64,000 bases of DNA from Apium graveolens (GCF_009905375.1 NC_133657.1:3100001-3164000), one strand, 5' to 3'. Positions 32,227 through 43,645 are shown, counted from the first letter of the stretch. The notes: generated from the letters alone by a model not told the origin. Made by a program: numbers and translations.

Positions 32227-33615
32227 TGAGCACATTCCAAGGGAGGAAAATGTTAAGGAAGATGCGTTGTCTAAGTTCGCTTCATCAGAGATAGAGAAGC
32301 GCTCAGGAAGTGTGTACTTCCGTGTTTTGAAAACACAAAACATTGATGTTAAGCTTGTAGCCCCTATAGGGCTGGGGATATCATGGATAGATCCCATTAA
32401 GGCCCATATTCAAACTGGTTGGCCGCCAAATGATATGACTGAAGCATGAAAATTGGTTGTTCGAGCGCTGAGATATTCCTTGATCGATGGGATTCTGTAC
32501 AAAAGATCTTATGTGGTTCCTTATTTAAGATGTCTCGGACCTGATGAGGCACGTTTGGCTATTGAAGAAGTACACGAAGGTATATGTAGACAACACTTGG
32601 GGGCAGAGCGCTGGCACATAAGATAACCCGTTTAGGCTTTTACTGGCCAGAGATGATGGCCGACGCCAAAGATTATGTTAAGAGATGTGATCGATGTCAG
32701 AAATATGCTCCTGTAGTAAGGCAACTTCCTAAAATGTTGACTTCTATAAACTTCCCAATCCTTTTTGCTATGTGGAGAATGGATATTCTCGGACCTTTCC
32801 CGATGGCTACTGCAAAAAGAAAATTCTCTATTGTGGCTATTGATTACTCTACCAAATGGATTGAAGCTAAACCTTTAGCCAAGATCACCACCAAACAAGT
32901 TACACAATTCATGTAGGAAAATATCATGTGCATATATGGAATTCCCCGTATCCTGGTTACCGATAATGGAACACAGTTCAATAATGAGGAGTTCAGGAAG
33001 TATTGTGAGGAGAATGAGATCGAGTTGTGGTTTACCTCCGTAGCTCATCCGCAAGCCAATGGGGAAGCGGAACTGGGAAATCGTATAATTCTAGATGGTC
33101 TGAAAAAGAGGATCGAGAAATCAAGGATTAATTGGGTAGATAAAATACTCCCGATACTTTGGGCTTACCGGACTAATAGTAGAGTTACTACGGGAGCAAC
33201 ACCATTCATGCTAGCATATGGGGCAGAAGCAGTTTTTCATATGGAGATATCGCACTCGTCTCCTAGAATCTAAGCATACAATGCTGAGGAAAATGAAGAA
33301 GGGCAAAGGTTAGCCCTGGACTTGATAGATGAAGTACGAGATGTAACGCATACAAAGATCATAGAATATCAGAAAAAGACCTCCTTTTACTACAACCTAA
33401 GGGTGAAAGAAAGATTCTTTAAGCAACGAGGTTTGGTCCTAAGGAAGGTTGAATCTTCTGTAGTAGGGCAGAAAGGAAAGCTCGCCCCAAATTGGGAAGG
33501 GCCATATAAGGTTAAGAGTGTTCAAGGGAGAGGAACTTATAAGTTGGAGACCATGGAAGGAGAAAAAATACCCCAAACTTGGCATGCTCAAAACCTGAAA
33601 GTTTACTACCTATAG
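32227..33615 (+). pseudogene. Gypsy RNase H end and integrase
   Basis: The RNase H end (EENVKEDALSKFAS) is followed by a linker to about 32449 (TGA after NDMTEA). The integrase zinc-binding module shows VHEGICRQHLG and, after a one-base shift near 32615, CDRCQKYAP, so the HHCC residues are present. The catalytic core has Asp in WRMDILGPFPM, Asp in VTDNGTQFNNEEF and Glu in NGEAELGNR, all intact. It is broken by TAG at 32914 (in QFMxEN) and TAA at 33271. The C-terminal part (FKQRGLVLRKVESS; NWEGPYKVKSVQGRGTYKLE; HAQNLKVYYL) ends at TAG 33613-33615. Few mutations separate it from an open frame. I see no chromodomain. Confidence 0.88.
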
Positions 33616-34037
33616 TTTATACATACTATAGTGGTAACAAGGTTGAAAATCACCTTGAAGCGTTGATACCTTAGGATTTCATATGTTATTAGACTATTAT
33701 TTCAAATTCTAGTTCTACGAAGAATTATGTAAGGGATGGATCCCAGGAGTTTACAATTAATAAAGTTTCCATAAACTTATCCTAGAACTGTTTGGTTCAT
33801 CGCATGCATGTTTGAGTTTACTTATCTATTCCGGTACAAGTACGAGCAAATATAAGGGAAAGCTACGAAAAGGCTAGAAAACTAACTCCCATAAGATGGT
33901 ACAAGTACTTAGAAAAAAATAGTAAAAAGCAAGCAAAAAACTTAAAATAACATAAATAATCCCCGAAGGGAAATAAGTTTAGAGTACAATAAGTTAAGAT
34001 AAAAACTACAAACATAAAGTCTAAAAGACTAGAAATA
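33616..34037 (+). other. Spacer between integrase and antisense gene
   Basis: About 420 bp of AT-rich DNA between the convergent ends of integrase (plus strand) and the antisense gene (minus strand). It must hold the 3' end of the antisense transcript, but I cannot point to a definite poly(A) signal. Nothing else is recognisable. Confidence 0.4.
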
Positions 34038-35877
34038 CTACTCTTCCATGTTGGAGCCATCATTCCCCTGATCCTTCTCAGTATCCTCCTTCTCAACATT
34101 AGCAGAAGGCTCGGAATCCTTTGCAGGAGAAGCTGGGGGAGAGGTAGTACTGGGATCGAGGATACGTTCATCATTCCGGGGGAATTAAAGAGTGCATCCA
34201 GGCTGTCTTCGGTCTCTGGTTGTTCAGGACTTATAAAGTCCTTGGGATCTATTAATCCAGGGTGTTTCTCAGACACTGCCTTCACAGCTGCATCCCACCC
34301 CTGGGTAAACTGAAGAGGATAAAGACCCTCATCGTGAATTTCCATGAGATTCTTAAATTTCTCAGAATCCATGTAGTCATCAATGATGGTTTCTTTGTCA
34401 CACCGGAGCTTAACCAGCTCAACATGGGCCTTTGACAGCTCCTCCCCCTTGGTCTTTAGTTTTTTCTCCAAAACCTCAGCCCTCTTTTTCCACTTCTTTA
34501 TCTCCTTGTCAAACTCATATGAGTTCCCCTTCCAGGACCTAGCTTAATGAAGGGCCGCCTGAAAGTAGGTGTTGCTCTGCACAAAGAAGTATGATATAAC
34601 ACAGATTTATAAATAAATAGAGAAGTTGAAATTAAAAGGTAAGAAAAAAATGTTACCGTAGCTTGGGCCTGAGAACCCAGGAGCTCAATGGACTCAATGT
34701 CACTCCCCGTGACAATATCAGTGAAATCATGGGGAGTTATGCAGTGGTAGGACCAATCCTTAGCATGTTTGGTGGATCCTACCATTGTATCACTCCTCCG
34801 AAAGCCCCAGTTGGGCCTGAAAGAATGCGCCTTCAAGGGGGGATCCACATTATCCCCTAGTTCCACCACCGGAGCATGAGGCCTAAGGAAGATAGGAGCA
34901 TCAGGCTTGCTCCTGGGGTCCTTATTGAGCTTGGCCCTCTTCTGGAGGCCAGATTCTCCCTCCCTAGGCCTATTAATGTTATTAATGGCCTCGCAAGCTG
35001 AAATGAAAAAGGAAGAAAAACACTAAAATATGGAAATGATAGAGTTTCAATAAAGAGAAATAAAAGAAAAAATAGGTTAAGATTACGCCTATCACTGGCC
35101 TGAGAAAAGCCCACTTTCTTCAAAGAGAACTCCTTTAAGAGAGTCCATGTATCTGTTTTTCCATCATCCGAAATGAGGGCTTGATAAGCAACCTCCTTCT
35201 TATCGGTCACCCTAATACTAGCAGGGCTGCCATCTACTACCTTGCAAAAGGGCCTACGAAAAAGGATAGCCCAATCGCCTCCTGTCCATGTTAACCTAAC
35301 AAACTCGTCTCTCCACTTTGGGTTATTCTCGACAATGGAGTTACCATAAAAAATATGGGGAATTTTGGGCCTTTGACGTAATAAAACCCAGCTCGGTTGA
35401 GTTAAATCACTGTTATGGAACTGAATTTTTTTCTAAAAACGGCGAATGAAAGAGGGAATTTATTCCTAAGACATAGGTAAATAATATTCTTCCATGCATT
35501 AGGAGGGAGCTGACATGGGTTTATTTGCACACGTGGGATGAATTCGTGGAAGGGGAACCTAAGACCCGCGGTTAAAGCTCCTCGATAAATAAAGATTGGA
35601 TCCCCCTCCCAATTACAGGTCCTATCCCCAGGGGCGGCCGAACTAATTCTAAGGTTAGGGGGAGTCTGTAAATGGTGTTAAAAGCTTCTATCCTACCATC
35701 TAGCTCATGAAAGGTATTACCATGGTTGTAAGAATCTAAGTCAGATAAAGATGGATATTCATCCCCTCTAGTGTTTATCATTTCTGTAAGAAAAGTATAA
35801 GGAAAGTGTATTTGAATGGCTGTACCTCTTTTTGAAGAATTCATCTTGGCCAGCCTAGCAAGGTCGCGATCCGCCAT
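34038..35877 (-). pseudogene. Spliced antisense ORF of the Tat-type Gypsy element
   Basis: Starts at ATG 35877 (MADRDLARLAKMNSSKRGTA) and runs left, opposite to gag-pol. The first part resembles the plant gypsy-type transposon domain known from antisense ORFs of Tat elements (PF04195-like: LTAGLRFPFHEFIPRV, QLPPNAWKNIIYLCL), broken by frameshifts near 35580, 35535 and 35400. Two introns with plausible borders are seen: 35086-34998 (GTAATC...TTTCAG) and 34656-34577 (GTAACA...GTGCAG). The last exon encodes a coiled coil (KKWKKRAEVLEKKLKTKGEE) and an acidic tail ending SNMEE at TAG 34040-34038, after one more shift near 34170. The product's role is unknown. Confidence 0.75.
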
Positions 35878-36035
35878 TGATATTCTTGGGAAGAAGGCTT
35901 GAAACCCAGAAAAAGGTTGAAGATGGTGGAGCTACGGTGACTGACAACGCCGGAAATCGCCTTTCTTAGAGAAGAACTAGAGAGATTTTTTAGAGGATTT
36001 GAGAAGTGAAATGAGAATTCTCTCTTCTCACGTTA

Positions 36036-36044
36036 CTTATATAG
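36036..36044 (-). promoter_or_regulatory. TATA box for the antisense gene
   Basis: The minus strand reads GGCTATATAAGTAACG here, about 160 bp before ATG 35877, followed by a C/T-rich leader (GAGAAGAGAGAATTCTC). The spacing suits a plant promoter with a leader of about 125 bases. Confidence 0.6.
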
Positions 36045-36179
36045 CCGAAAATTCAGGAATGTGAATCGATTAAAGCCCAAAGAGGCAAGGCCCAATCTAA
36101 GAAAGCCCACTAAAAAGGAAACTTTAGGGACATTCTAGAAATAGAAAAGGAAACTGAAAGTCAAAAATCGACCAGAATT

Positions 36180-36835
36180 TCAATTAAAGTAATCGATCAG
36201 AGTCCTGATCGATGGTGAATGAAACCCTGGTCGAATTTTCATTGGATTAAAGCGGTAAAAACTCACTTAAGTCGATCAGAGTCCTGATCGAAAAAGGAAG
36301 AATTCTGATCAAATTTTCATTCGATTGGAGGGGTGAAAATCACTTAATTAGATCAGAGTCATGGTCGAAAAAGATAAAATTCTGATTGAATTTCCGTTCG
36401 ACTAGAGATATAAAAATTTGCTTAATTCGATCAGAGTCCTGATCGATAAAGAGAATAATTCTGATCGAATTTCAGAAAGACCACAATGTCAAAAGCAAGT
36501 TCAAATCGATCAGAATCCTGATCGAATCGATCAGGATTCCTGGTCAATTTTACGTTAGATCTCAGTGTCAAAAATATGTCTAAGTCGATCAGAATCCTGA
36601 TCGAATCGATCAGGATTCCTGGTTGATTTTCCCTCAGAACACAGCAAGAAGATCCAAGTTAATTCGCTCAGGATCCTCATCGATTTCGATCAGGAATCCT
36701 GATCGAAATCTTGTGGACTAGAATGGAAAATTAGTTGATAATTCGATCAGGATCCTGATCGATTTTGATCAGGATCCCGGTCGATTTCGATCAGGAATCC
36801 TGGTCGATTTTGCATGACTTCCGGTCGATTTAAGT
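36180..36835. repeat. ~80-bp tandem repeat built on the palindrome TCGATCAGGATCCTGATCGA
   Basis: About eight units spaced 70-85 bp apart carry an inverted repeat of the type TCGATCAGAGTCCTGATCGA (near 36192, 36270, 36345, 36428, 36506, 36586, 36662, 36742). The last four units hold two or three such words each. Between them is a shared T/A-rich linker. It lies in the Gypsy 3' untranslated region, upstream of the polypurine tract. Tandem repeats at this position are known in Tat-type elements. Confidence 0.88.
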
Positions 36836-37115
36836 CAGAAAATTAGGAATAAATCTAGAGAAATTAAGGAAATTCCTTATAAACTCCTGGAAATTATGAA
36901 TATTTTTTGAAAATTAGAAATAAATCCCAGAAGTTAAGAAAAAATCCCAGAAATTAAGGGAAAATTCCTGTAAGTTAAGGAAAATTCCCAGAAATTAAGG
37001 GAAAATTCCTGTAAATTAAGGAAAAATCCCAGAAATTAAGGGAAAATTCCTGGAAAATAGAGGAAAAATCTCAGAAATTGAGGAAAAATTCCTGAAAAAT
37101 ACCAGAAATTTCCTA
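36836..37115. repeat. Short minisatellite (AAATTCCTGTAAATTAAGGA-like)
   Basis: Ten or so imperfect units of roughly 25-30 bp, with words such as AGAAATTAAGGGAAAATTCC and TGTAAATTAAGGAAAAATCC. It adjoins the palindromic array on its right, also inside the Gypsy element. Confidence 0.8.
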
Positions 37116-37290
37116 AAAAAGGGAATAAGGTAAGAAGAAAGTAATAGGGAATTTCCAAAACAACTCTGAAGCCATGAACAAGGCAAATCGTTGTAAATGT
37201 GTAGGTCGTTCCACACTTTACGCAAAAATGATAACCTCTAAGGGAACAAATGAACTTAACTTCTACGAAACCTTTTACGGTTTCCCAGAA

Positions 37291-37303
37291 GTTGGGGGGC
37301 AAA
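37291..37303 (+). promoter_or_regulatory. Polypurine tract of the Gypsy element
   Basis: GTTGGGGGGCAAA lies immediately before the 3' LTR. A purine run here primes plus-strand DNA synthesis in LTR elements. Confidence 0.8.
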
Positions 37304-37813
37304 TGATAAGGAGTAAAATAAACTCTGATTGCGTAATTAATATCGCATTAATTATACCAGAATTGAGTTGACAGTTAAGCCCATTAGAAAGGGCCCAAAA
37401 CCCCAAATATTAATTAATTTCGTAATTAATTAATAAGGGATAAATCTGCTGATTAATAAAGTCCAAATGAGGACACAATTCCTTGGAGATTGGCCTCCAA
37501 GACATCTCATAGGATAAGGAATCAGTTTCCTACTCCCTAGGACTCCAAAGTCTGTTCTAATTCAGAGACTTGCCCACCAAGTCTCCCAACTTAAGTCCAA
37601 TTCAAGGGCTCCCAACATCTATATAAGGGGTCTCACCCCACAAATCAGAACTGCATTTTTTTACTTGATCATTGGCAATCAGCAAGGTACGTAGGAATCT
37701 TGTTAAGGAAGATCGAGTCACGAGACACAAGAGCAGTCAAATCGAGTCTCGAAACTCACGAACCCTAGTAGTAAATACAGCAGTTAATACACCTTATTTT
37801 TTTATCCATAACA
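37304..37813 (+). repeat. 3' LTR of the Gypsy element
   Basis: 510 bp, same length as the 5' LTR, with CTATATAAGG at 37619-37628. About 25 substitutions by eye against 19879-20388. It ends ATCCATAACA, followed by GATTT. Confidence 0.95.
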
Positions 37814-37818
37814 GATTT

Positions 37819-38525
37819 GATTTTGATTTTTAGGCCAACCGAACCAAAACTCAACTAAAGTACTCTAAATCGAGTACTTTATTTAAATTTATTATACAAT
37901 CATCATACATTTACATAATTGAAAATTGATATTATGATAACTCAATTTAATTGAGTGACTTGATGAACTAAAAATAAACCATTAGAATGCATTAAGAATT
38001 GGTTTGATGATTGATAAAGAAGACCGATTAACTTGTATGAACTACTTCAAATAAGAAAGATAAGTGACTAAAATAAACAAGAAAGATAAGCGACTAAAAT
38101 AACAAAATATAATTAATAAGTAATTGATTATATAATATTATTTTTAACATTTTTTTTGCTAAGTTGGTTAGATGATTGATAAAGAAGATCGACTAACTTG
38201 TATGAACTATTTCAAGCAAGAAAGATAAACGACTAAATAACAAAATATAATTAGTAAGTAATTGATTACTTCCTATAATATCATTTTTAACATTTTTTTG
38301 CTAACTAATTAAACACACACACCAGGATTCGAACACTTGATTTTTCACAATGGGGACAAGAGTTCAATCATTGTACGAACACTTTGTTGACATTTTAATG
38401 TTATTCTTCTGAATTGAACAATTATCATATTTTTTATTATGTTTCCAAAAATTTGAGGATAATATTTTAGCTTTTGAACAAACTTATTTGTTGATTTCTT
38501 TTTTTACACGTATGTTTGGATATTA
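37819..38525. other. Intergenic DNA with a 165-bp tandem duplication
   Basis: Continues the genomic sequence from 19873. A unit beginning GATGATTGATAAAGAAG is present twice, at 38006-38170 and 38171-38320, about 85-90% alike, with words such as AACTTGTATGAACTA and CAAAATATAATTA. No gene seen. Confidence 0.7.
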
Positions 38526-38752
38526 TCTATACTATATTCTTATATATTATAATAACCGAAATGAGGTATAATATGATTCAACGGTTATTCCCTAATTTTG
38601 GTTATTAAAAAAATAAATATATAGTGTTATCTATCCGTTAAACTACTAAATTACTAAATTACTACTCACTTAGTCTACTTATCCTACTAAACTACAACCA
38701 CAACTTATCCTATTATTAAAAAATAAAAAATTAGTGTTATATATCCGCTAAA
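38526..38752 (+). mobile_element. Helitron-like 5' fragment (copy A)
   Basis: Starts TCTATACTATATTC and shares the next ~220 bp with copy B (CAACGGTTATTCCCTAATTT; TTATTAAAAAAATAA; CTACTTATCCTACTAAACTA). It has no 3' hairpin of its own and is directly followed by the next TCTATACTATA start, so it is a truncated tandem copy. Confidence 0.5.
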
Positions 38753-38892
38753 TCTATACTATACTATAATAATCGGAATAGGGTATAATTTGGTTCAACG
38801 GTTATTCCCTAATTTTGGTTATTAAAAAAATAATTAAATAATATTATATATATGCTAAACTACTAAATTATTAAACTAATACATATATAGTC

Positions 38893-39498
38893 TGTTAGGT
38901 CACACACACTGTAGAGGGGGGTGAATACAGTGTATAGCACAATCAAATCGAACTTTAATAACTCAAGTAACAGAAAACAAACTTTATTCAAAACAATAAA
39001 CTTTGTTACAGTAAGGAACTGTGCTCTCTCAGTGATGAACAAATATCACGAGAGCTGCTAGGGTTACAATGAATAATCTTCTCGATAATGATAACACTTA
39101 TAGTGTAAACCCTATGTCTGTGTTTATATACTACACAGTTACAAGATAATCACTAATTGATATGGAATATAATTCTACTTCCTAAAATATATCAATCAGA
39201 TATCTTTTCTTCCAAGTATTCTATTCTTCATAGAATTCCGTCTTCATGCATATCTCTTCTTATGTTTGTCTCGATATTCTCTTCCTGTAAATCAGCTGCC
39301 TTCCTTATCAGAACATTTTCTTTAAGTCCTGATATTAACTTTTGATAAATATCTCCTGATACTTAAGTACTGACGACTTAAGTTCTGACTTCAGTATAAG
39401 TGCTGATTTCAGTTAAGTACTGATTTGTCCTGTTTAAGTAAGATCTGAAAACTAAACATAAATCATATTAGACAAGACATTATCAAATATATCTAACA
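38893..39498 (-). repeat. 3' LTR of the SIRE-type element
   Basis: 606 bp. The minus strand has GTATATAAACAC (TATA box near 39121-39131). Interesting repeated words AAGTACTGA / AAGTTCTGA occur at 39365-39425 and again in the right LTR. Confidence 0.93.
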
Positions 39499-39510
39499 AT
39501 CTCCCCCAAC
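39499..39510 (-). promoter_or_regulatory. Polypurine tract of the SIRE-type element
   Basis: The minus strand reads GTTGGGGGAGAT directly before the 3' LTR, the plus-strand primer site. Confidence 0.88.
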
Positions 39511-39700
39511 TTGTAAATTAGCATAATATACAAGTTAACAGATATTTGATGATGTCCAAAACATTAAGTACATATGCATGAGAATTTGACTAGATAACTA
39601 CAACTTACAGTCCTTAAAGCTTTACCAACTTTAATTTCTGATAACAACTTCAGTCTGTATACATATCAGAATTTGAGCAGTTATAGATCTTGACTTGGCT

Positions 39701-42700
39701 TCATCTTCTGATCTCTCTGATGTCAGGAATTGTTCTGAGATAGTTCTTTAACAAACATCTTTCAGCATATCTGAGTTCATCAATCATCCTCCTTTTAGCA
39801 TCTTTAAGTTCTGCAGAATCTTCACCAGTTTGAAAGATTGCAGCCCTGAGATCATTAATTTTAGCTTTCTTTATGTCCTGATCCAGTTTAATCAAATACG
39901 CCTTGTCAGACTCAAGATTGAATTCTACAGCCTTGTAACCCAGAAAGGTAGTTATAATCTTAGCAGAGTTAGGCTTCATCTCTACAATATCACCCTTGTG
40001 ATCTCTGTACTTTGGAAGATATGTGCTGTCAGATTTAACAGAATAAAGCCTTTTCTGTCTCTGAATTTGACTCTTCAAATAGTTTGCAGCACTTTCTGTT
40101 AATTTGTCATTCACTTGAAGTAAGAATAGTACATGTTCCAATTCTTCATAATACTTCAGTGGAATGGCATTTTCCCTTATATGATAAACTCTACCATTTG
40201 TCATGAAGTACAACAAGATGTGTTCTTTCAAGTAGGTATGGTAAACCATCTGTACAGATTCTAATTGATTTAATCTTTCAGGAGTTGCTCTAATACATGG
40301 TTCACTTAAGGATGTTGGATCATTGGTTGTGTTCTGTATTCTTCTTTCATCAGCACTTCCCAATCCAGTTTTATCTCTTGCTTCCTTTCCAGTAACCACT
40401 CTTGCTTCAAAACCACTTGCAGCAGTCTTCAAAGGTTGAGTCTGTTTGGCTTTGGTGAATCCTGGTAGGAGTATCTTTGAAGGTTTAAGATGAGCAATGT
40501 CAGAGGTTTTATTTGATTTCTCTTCTGATATCAAGTTAACTTAAGCTATGTCAGAGGTTACTTGCTTCTTTGAGATATCAGAACTAACTCTACCTTTACC
40601 CTGAACAACTTGAGCCATGTCAGAGGTTGTCTTAGAAATTTTTCTTGAAGTTAGAGCAAGATCATCATCTTCAACAGTAATTTCTTCATTCACAGGAGGC
40701 ACATAAACCTTGATAGGTTCACCAACTTTCTCTTTGCCCTTGGGCCTTGGATCTATCTGTAATTGTGATTTAGTCTTGGTTGCTTCAGGATTTGTTCTTT
40801 CCTTTATCACAATGCCTTTGACTTTTGGAAGTTTCTTTTTACCAACAGAAGCTTCAGATTTAGATTTGACTTTTTCTGACTTAAGTCTAGCTTTTTCTTC
40901 CATCAAACTTTCCAAGTCCATTCCTGGATTCTTCTCTAGAGATAACTGTCTTGATAATTCTTCATCAAGATCCAAAAGTTCATCAGAACTTATCCTTTTA
41001 CCAGTAGCAGAAGTAATTCTTTTTCCAATATCAGAACTTGTCCTGTGACTTGTAATTTCTGCTCTTCTTGATGAAAAACTTCTACCTTGACCATGACCTC
41101 CACCCATTCCAGAGTTTCCCTGGTCATCTTTTTCATCATCCTTCCCCTTCAGTGTCTGATCAGTTTTGCATTTGGACTTAATTACTTTCTCCCCCTTTTT
41201 GGCATCAGCAGGTAAGAGAAGAGAGACAAGCAATTCCACTGAGGCTTGGATTTCATCGAGTTGAGATTGCTGAGAAGCTTGATGTTTCAAAATATCATCA
41301 ATCTGAGACTGTTGCTTCTCTTGGGTCTTTTCAATGTAAGCAACTCTGTCAAAGGTAGGTTGGAAGAATTTTTTCTTATCAAGTTTCTTAGTCATATCTT
41401 GCTTGAGCAATTCTTCCTTAACTTGACGTAACTCTGCATGAGTTGTTGAATGGAGACCTTGCAGATGTCTAGTACTCAATGCAGTGACTTGAAGCTGTGT
41501 CTTGAAATCATCATTAATTAACATTTCATCAGCTTTTGCCAAGTGCTCAGCAAAAATCTTTTCAGATGGAACAAAGGTAACTGAGTTCCATTCCTTAGTC
41601 CACTCCTGTCCTCTAGGAGTTTCACTCCAAGGTACTGGTGCTTCTCCTCGTACAAACTTCTTGACTAGTTCAGATTTAGAAACAGTTTGTGGAGGTGCAT
41701 GTCCTGAAGGACCAGCTTCATCAGCATCTGCATTTGGAGCAGCATCACCAGTATCATCAGCATTTGCAGCATCAGAACTTACAGAATCAGTATCTTCTGA
41801 TAAAACAACAGTATGAGAAGCAATCGAGACTTCAGCATCATCATCTAAGTGCTGATCTATTTCCAAGTTCTGATCAACAGCCATATCCTGATGCTCACCT
41901 ATATTCTGATCATCAACATCTAGATGCAGTGAAGGTGTAGTAGACAATTCTAGAGTTTGAGTAGCATCAGTAACAGGTGTTGTTGATGGATTAATTGTTG
42001 TTGGAGCTTCTAAGTAGAGAACCTCAGGCACAACCAAGTTTTGAATATCAATGTCAGCACTTGTGCCTGGGTCTACAGGAGATACAGTTTCATGTACAGG
42101 AGACACAGATGGTGTGTTTGCCTTGTCTGTAGCAGCTTCCTGAGTTGGAGACAATGAAGAAGGAGATGCAGTAGCTTCAGCAAATTCTGGTTCTTTTGAG
42201 ATCAGAGATTCCTGATCTCCTTCCTTAGCTGCTACTTCCTCATCATCTGAAGCTGGCCTTTTAGCTCTCTGTTTCTTGTATCTCTTTGAAGGTGGGGATT
42301 CCTTGGTAGGTTTAGCATAAGTCATTCTTCTAAGCCTTTTGAGAAGCTTAGATCTCCCAATTCCAGAATCCTTCTGAGAAGGAACCTTCTCAGCTTCTGT
42401 AACAACAGGTTCTGATGTAGAAACATGTTCCTCACTATCAGACTCATCTCTCAGAACAATCCTCCTTCTCTTCTTTGGTGTCTGAGGAACAGACTTTGTC
42501 CTCTTGGCATTGGAAGATGAAGGCTTCACAGTAGGTGCTGAGGATGAAGGGTTAACTGTCTGTGAAGGTGTGAGATATGTTTTAAGATATGTTCTATATC
42601 TATGGTTTGTTCGGATGGTTGGTGTGGTGTTTGAGATGTGGTGGTAGGTTGTACATCAAGATAAACAGATTTGTAGGTTTGAGGATCAGCATTTACCAGG

Positions 42701-43481
42701 ATCTATTTTACAGACTGAGGAATCTGTAAAGGTCTAACCACCGTTTTCTTAAGGTCAGCATTTACCAAGTCATTAAAAGCTCGTTTAGCAATTTTAAAGG
42801 GTGGGTATAAGTAAGTGGTAGGTTGAGGTTCATCAGCACAACATAAATTATATATAAGCTGACAAAATCTAGCAAAGTAGACAACATTCCTATCCTCTGT
42901 CATCTTATCCCCAATAAAACCTATCACAGCACTTGCAAAATCAAAATGAGTTTGATTAATAATAGCATACCCGATGTGCTGACTCATTATAGGAATGGCA
43001 TCAAAGTTAGAACACTTATTCCCGAAGGCTTTAGTGATGCAGTCGAAGAAAAAGCTCCATTCTTTTCTGATGTGTGCTCGTTTCAACTGTCCAAGCTTAG
43101 CCAAACTCCTCTCATACCCCAAACTGGCCATGAACTGTTGTAGTAATGGTTCCTCCGGTGTTGAGAAAATGCAGCCTTCTGGTAAATGTAAGGCCTTTCG
43201 AACTGTTCCAGGAGTTACCACATGCACATCATCATTGACTTCAAAAACAATGCTGGGAGTACCAGTTGCACCACCATTATCAAAATGCCCAGTCCGCCAA
43301 AACGTCAAACTTGTTGGCTTGAAAAGACGGAAGGCTGGGTCAATGCATACCCAATTTCACTGTGTGTAAGAAGATCTTGCACAAAATGTAACTCAGACAG
43401 AGCTTCATCATGATTTAGAATTGTAGCATAGTTGTTGGGAACGAACTTAGCTCCATCGATGATCAAATCCTTAGGTGCCAT
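39701..43481 (-). pseudogene. Long 3' ORF (env-like) of the SIRE-type element
   Basis: Starts at ATG 43481 (MAPKDLIIDGAKFVPNNYAT). A one-base shift near 43310 separates it from 43308-42703 (TFWRTGHFDNGGATG, IMSQHIGYAIINQTHFDFAS). Another break near 42700-42540 precedes the 662-codon frame 42529-40541. That frame has an N-terminal basic stretch (KRTKSVPQTPKKRRRIVLRD), a long Asp/Ser/Thr/Pro-rich part, a Gln-rich coiled coil (EKQQSQIDDILKHQASQQSQ), and repeated (S/T)SD(I/M) words near its end. One TAA (40541-40543) separates the last 277 codons, ending DIREIRR at 39701. The first domain resembles a plant transposon-protein domain seen in SIRE-type elements. I see no convincing signal peptide or membrane anchor, so an envelope function is not supported here. 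Confidence 0.75.
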
Positions 43482-43645
43482 AAGAAAAAATTAAAAATTA
43501 AGATTGCTTGTAAGGCGTTTGATAAAATGTCTATATGAAAAACCAACGTCAGGAGATGAGAGAGAGTAAAAGCAAAGAAAGAGAGATAAACTGTAAAAGT
43601 AAATAAAAGATTGTATAATCTTCTCTCTCTCTTACTTATACTTGG
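43482..43645 (-). promoter_or_regulatory. Promoter-like leader of the env-like ORF
   Basis: The minus strand has GTATAAGTAAG at about 43632-43642, then a run of GA dinucleotides (AGAGAGAGAAG) and a leader to ATG 43481. TATA-like box, purine-rich leader and start codon are spaced as in a plant gene. Function is inferred. Confidence 0.45.

Larger units (their letters stand above)
19879..37813 (+). mobile_element. Full-length Ty3/Gypsy element, Tat type, with nested Copia insertion
   Basis: Both LTRs are 510 bp with TG...CA ends, and the 5-bp duplication GATTT lies at 19874-19878 and 37814-37818. Order: 5' LTR, primer site, gag, protease, RT, RNase H, archaeal-type RNase H (split by the Copia element 24744-32226), integrase, antisense gene, tandem repeats, polypurine tract, 3' LTR. 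RT-RNase H-integrase order is that of Ty3/Gypsy. The second RNase H and the antisense ORF after integrase are features of the plant Tat lineage (Retand/Ogre relatives). Without the nested insertion it would be about 10.45 kb. By eye the two LTRs differ at about 25 of 510 positions. Several stops and frameshifts make it non-autonomous. Confidence 0.93.

Noticed and set aside
36180..36835. CRISPR-like array (regular palindromic repeats)
   Set aside because: Spacers are similar to each other, the motif varies, the context is a plant Gypsy element and there are no cas genes.
38325..38350. tRNA-like B box (GTTCGAATCC on the minus strand) as a SINE
   Set aside because: A convincing A box at the right distance on the same strand, a poly(A)/T tail and a target duplication are all missing.
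41502..41940. Plus-strand frames rich in Gln/His or Ser opposite the SIRE env-like ORF
   Set aside because: They are shadows of the Asp/Ser/Ala-rich minus-strand ORF, which has the better coding evidence.
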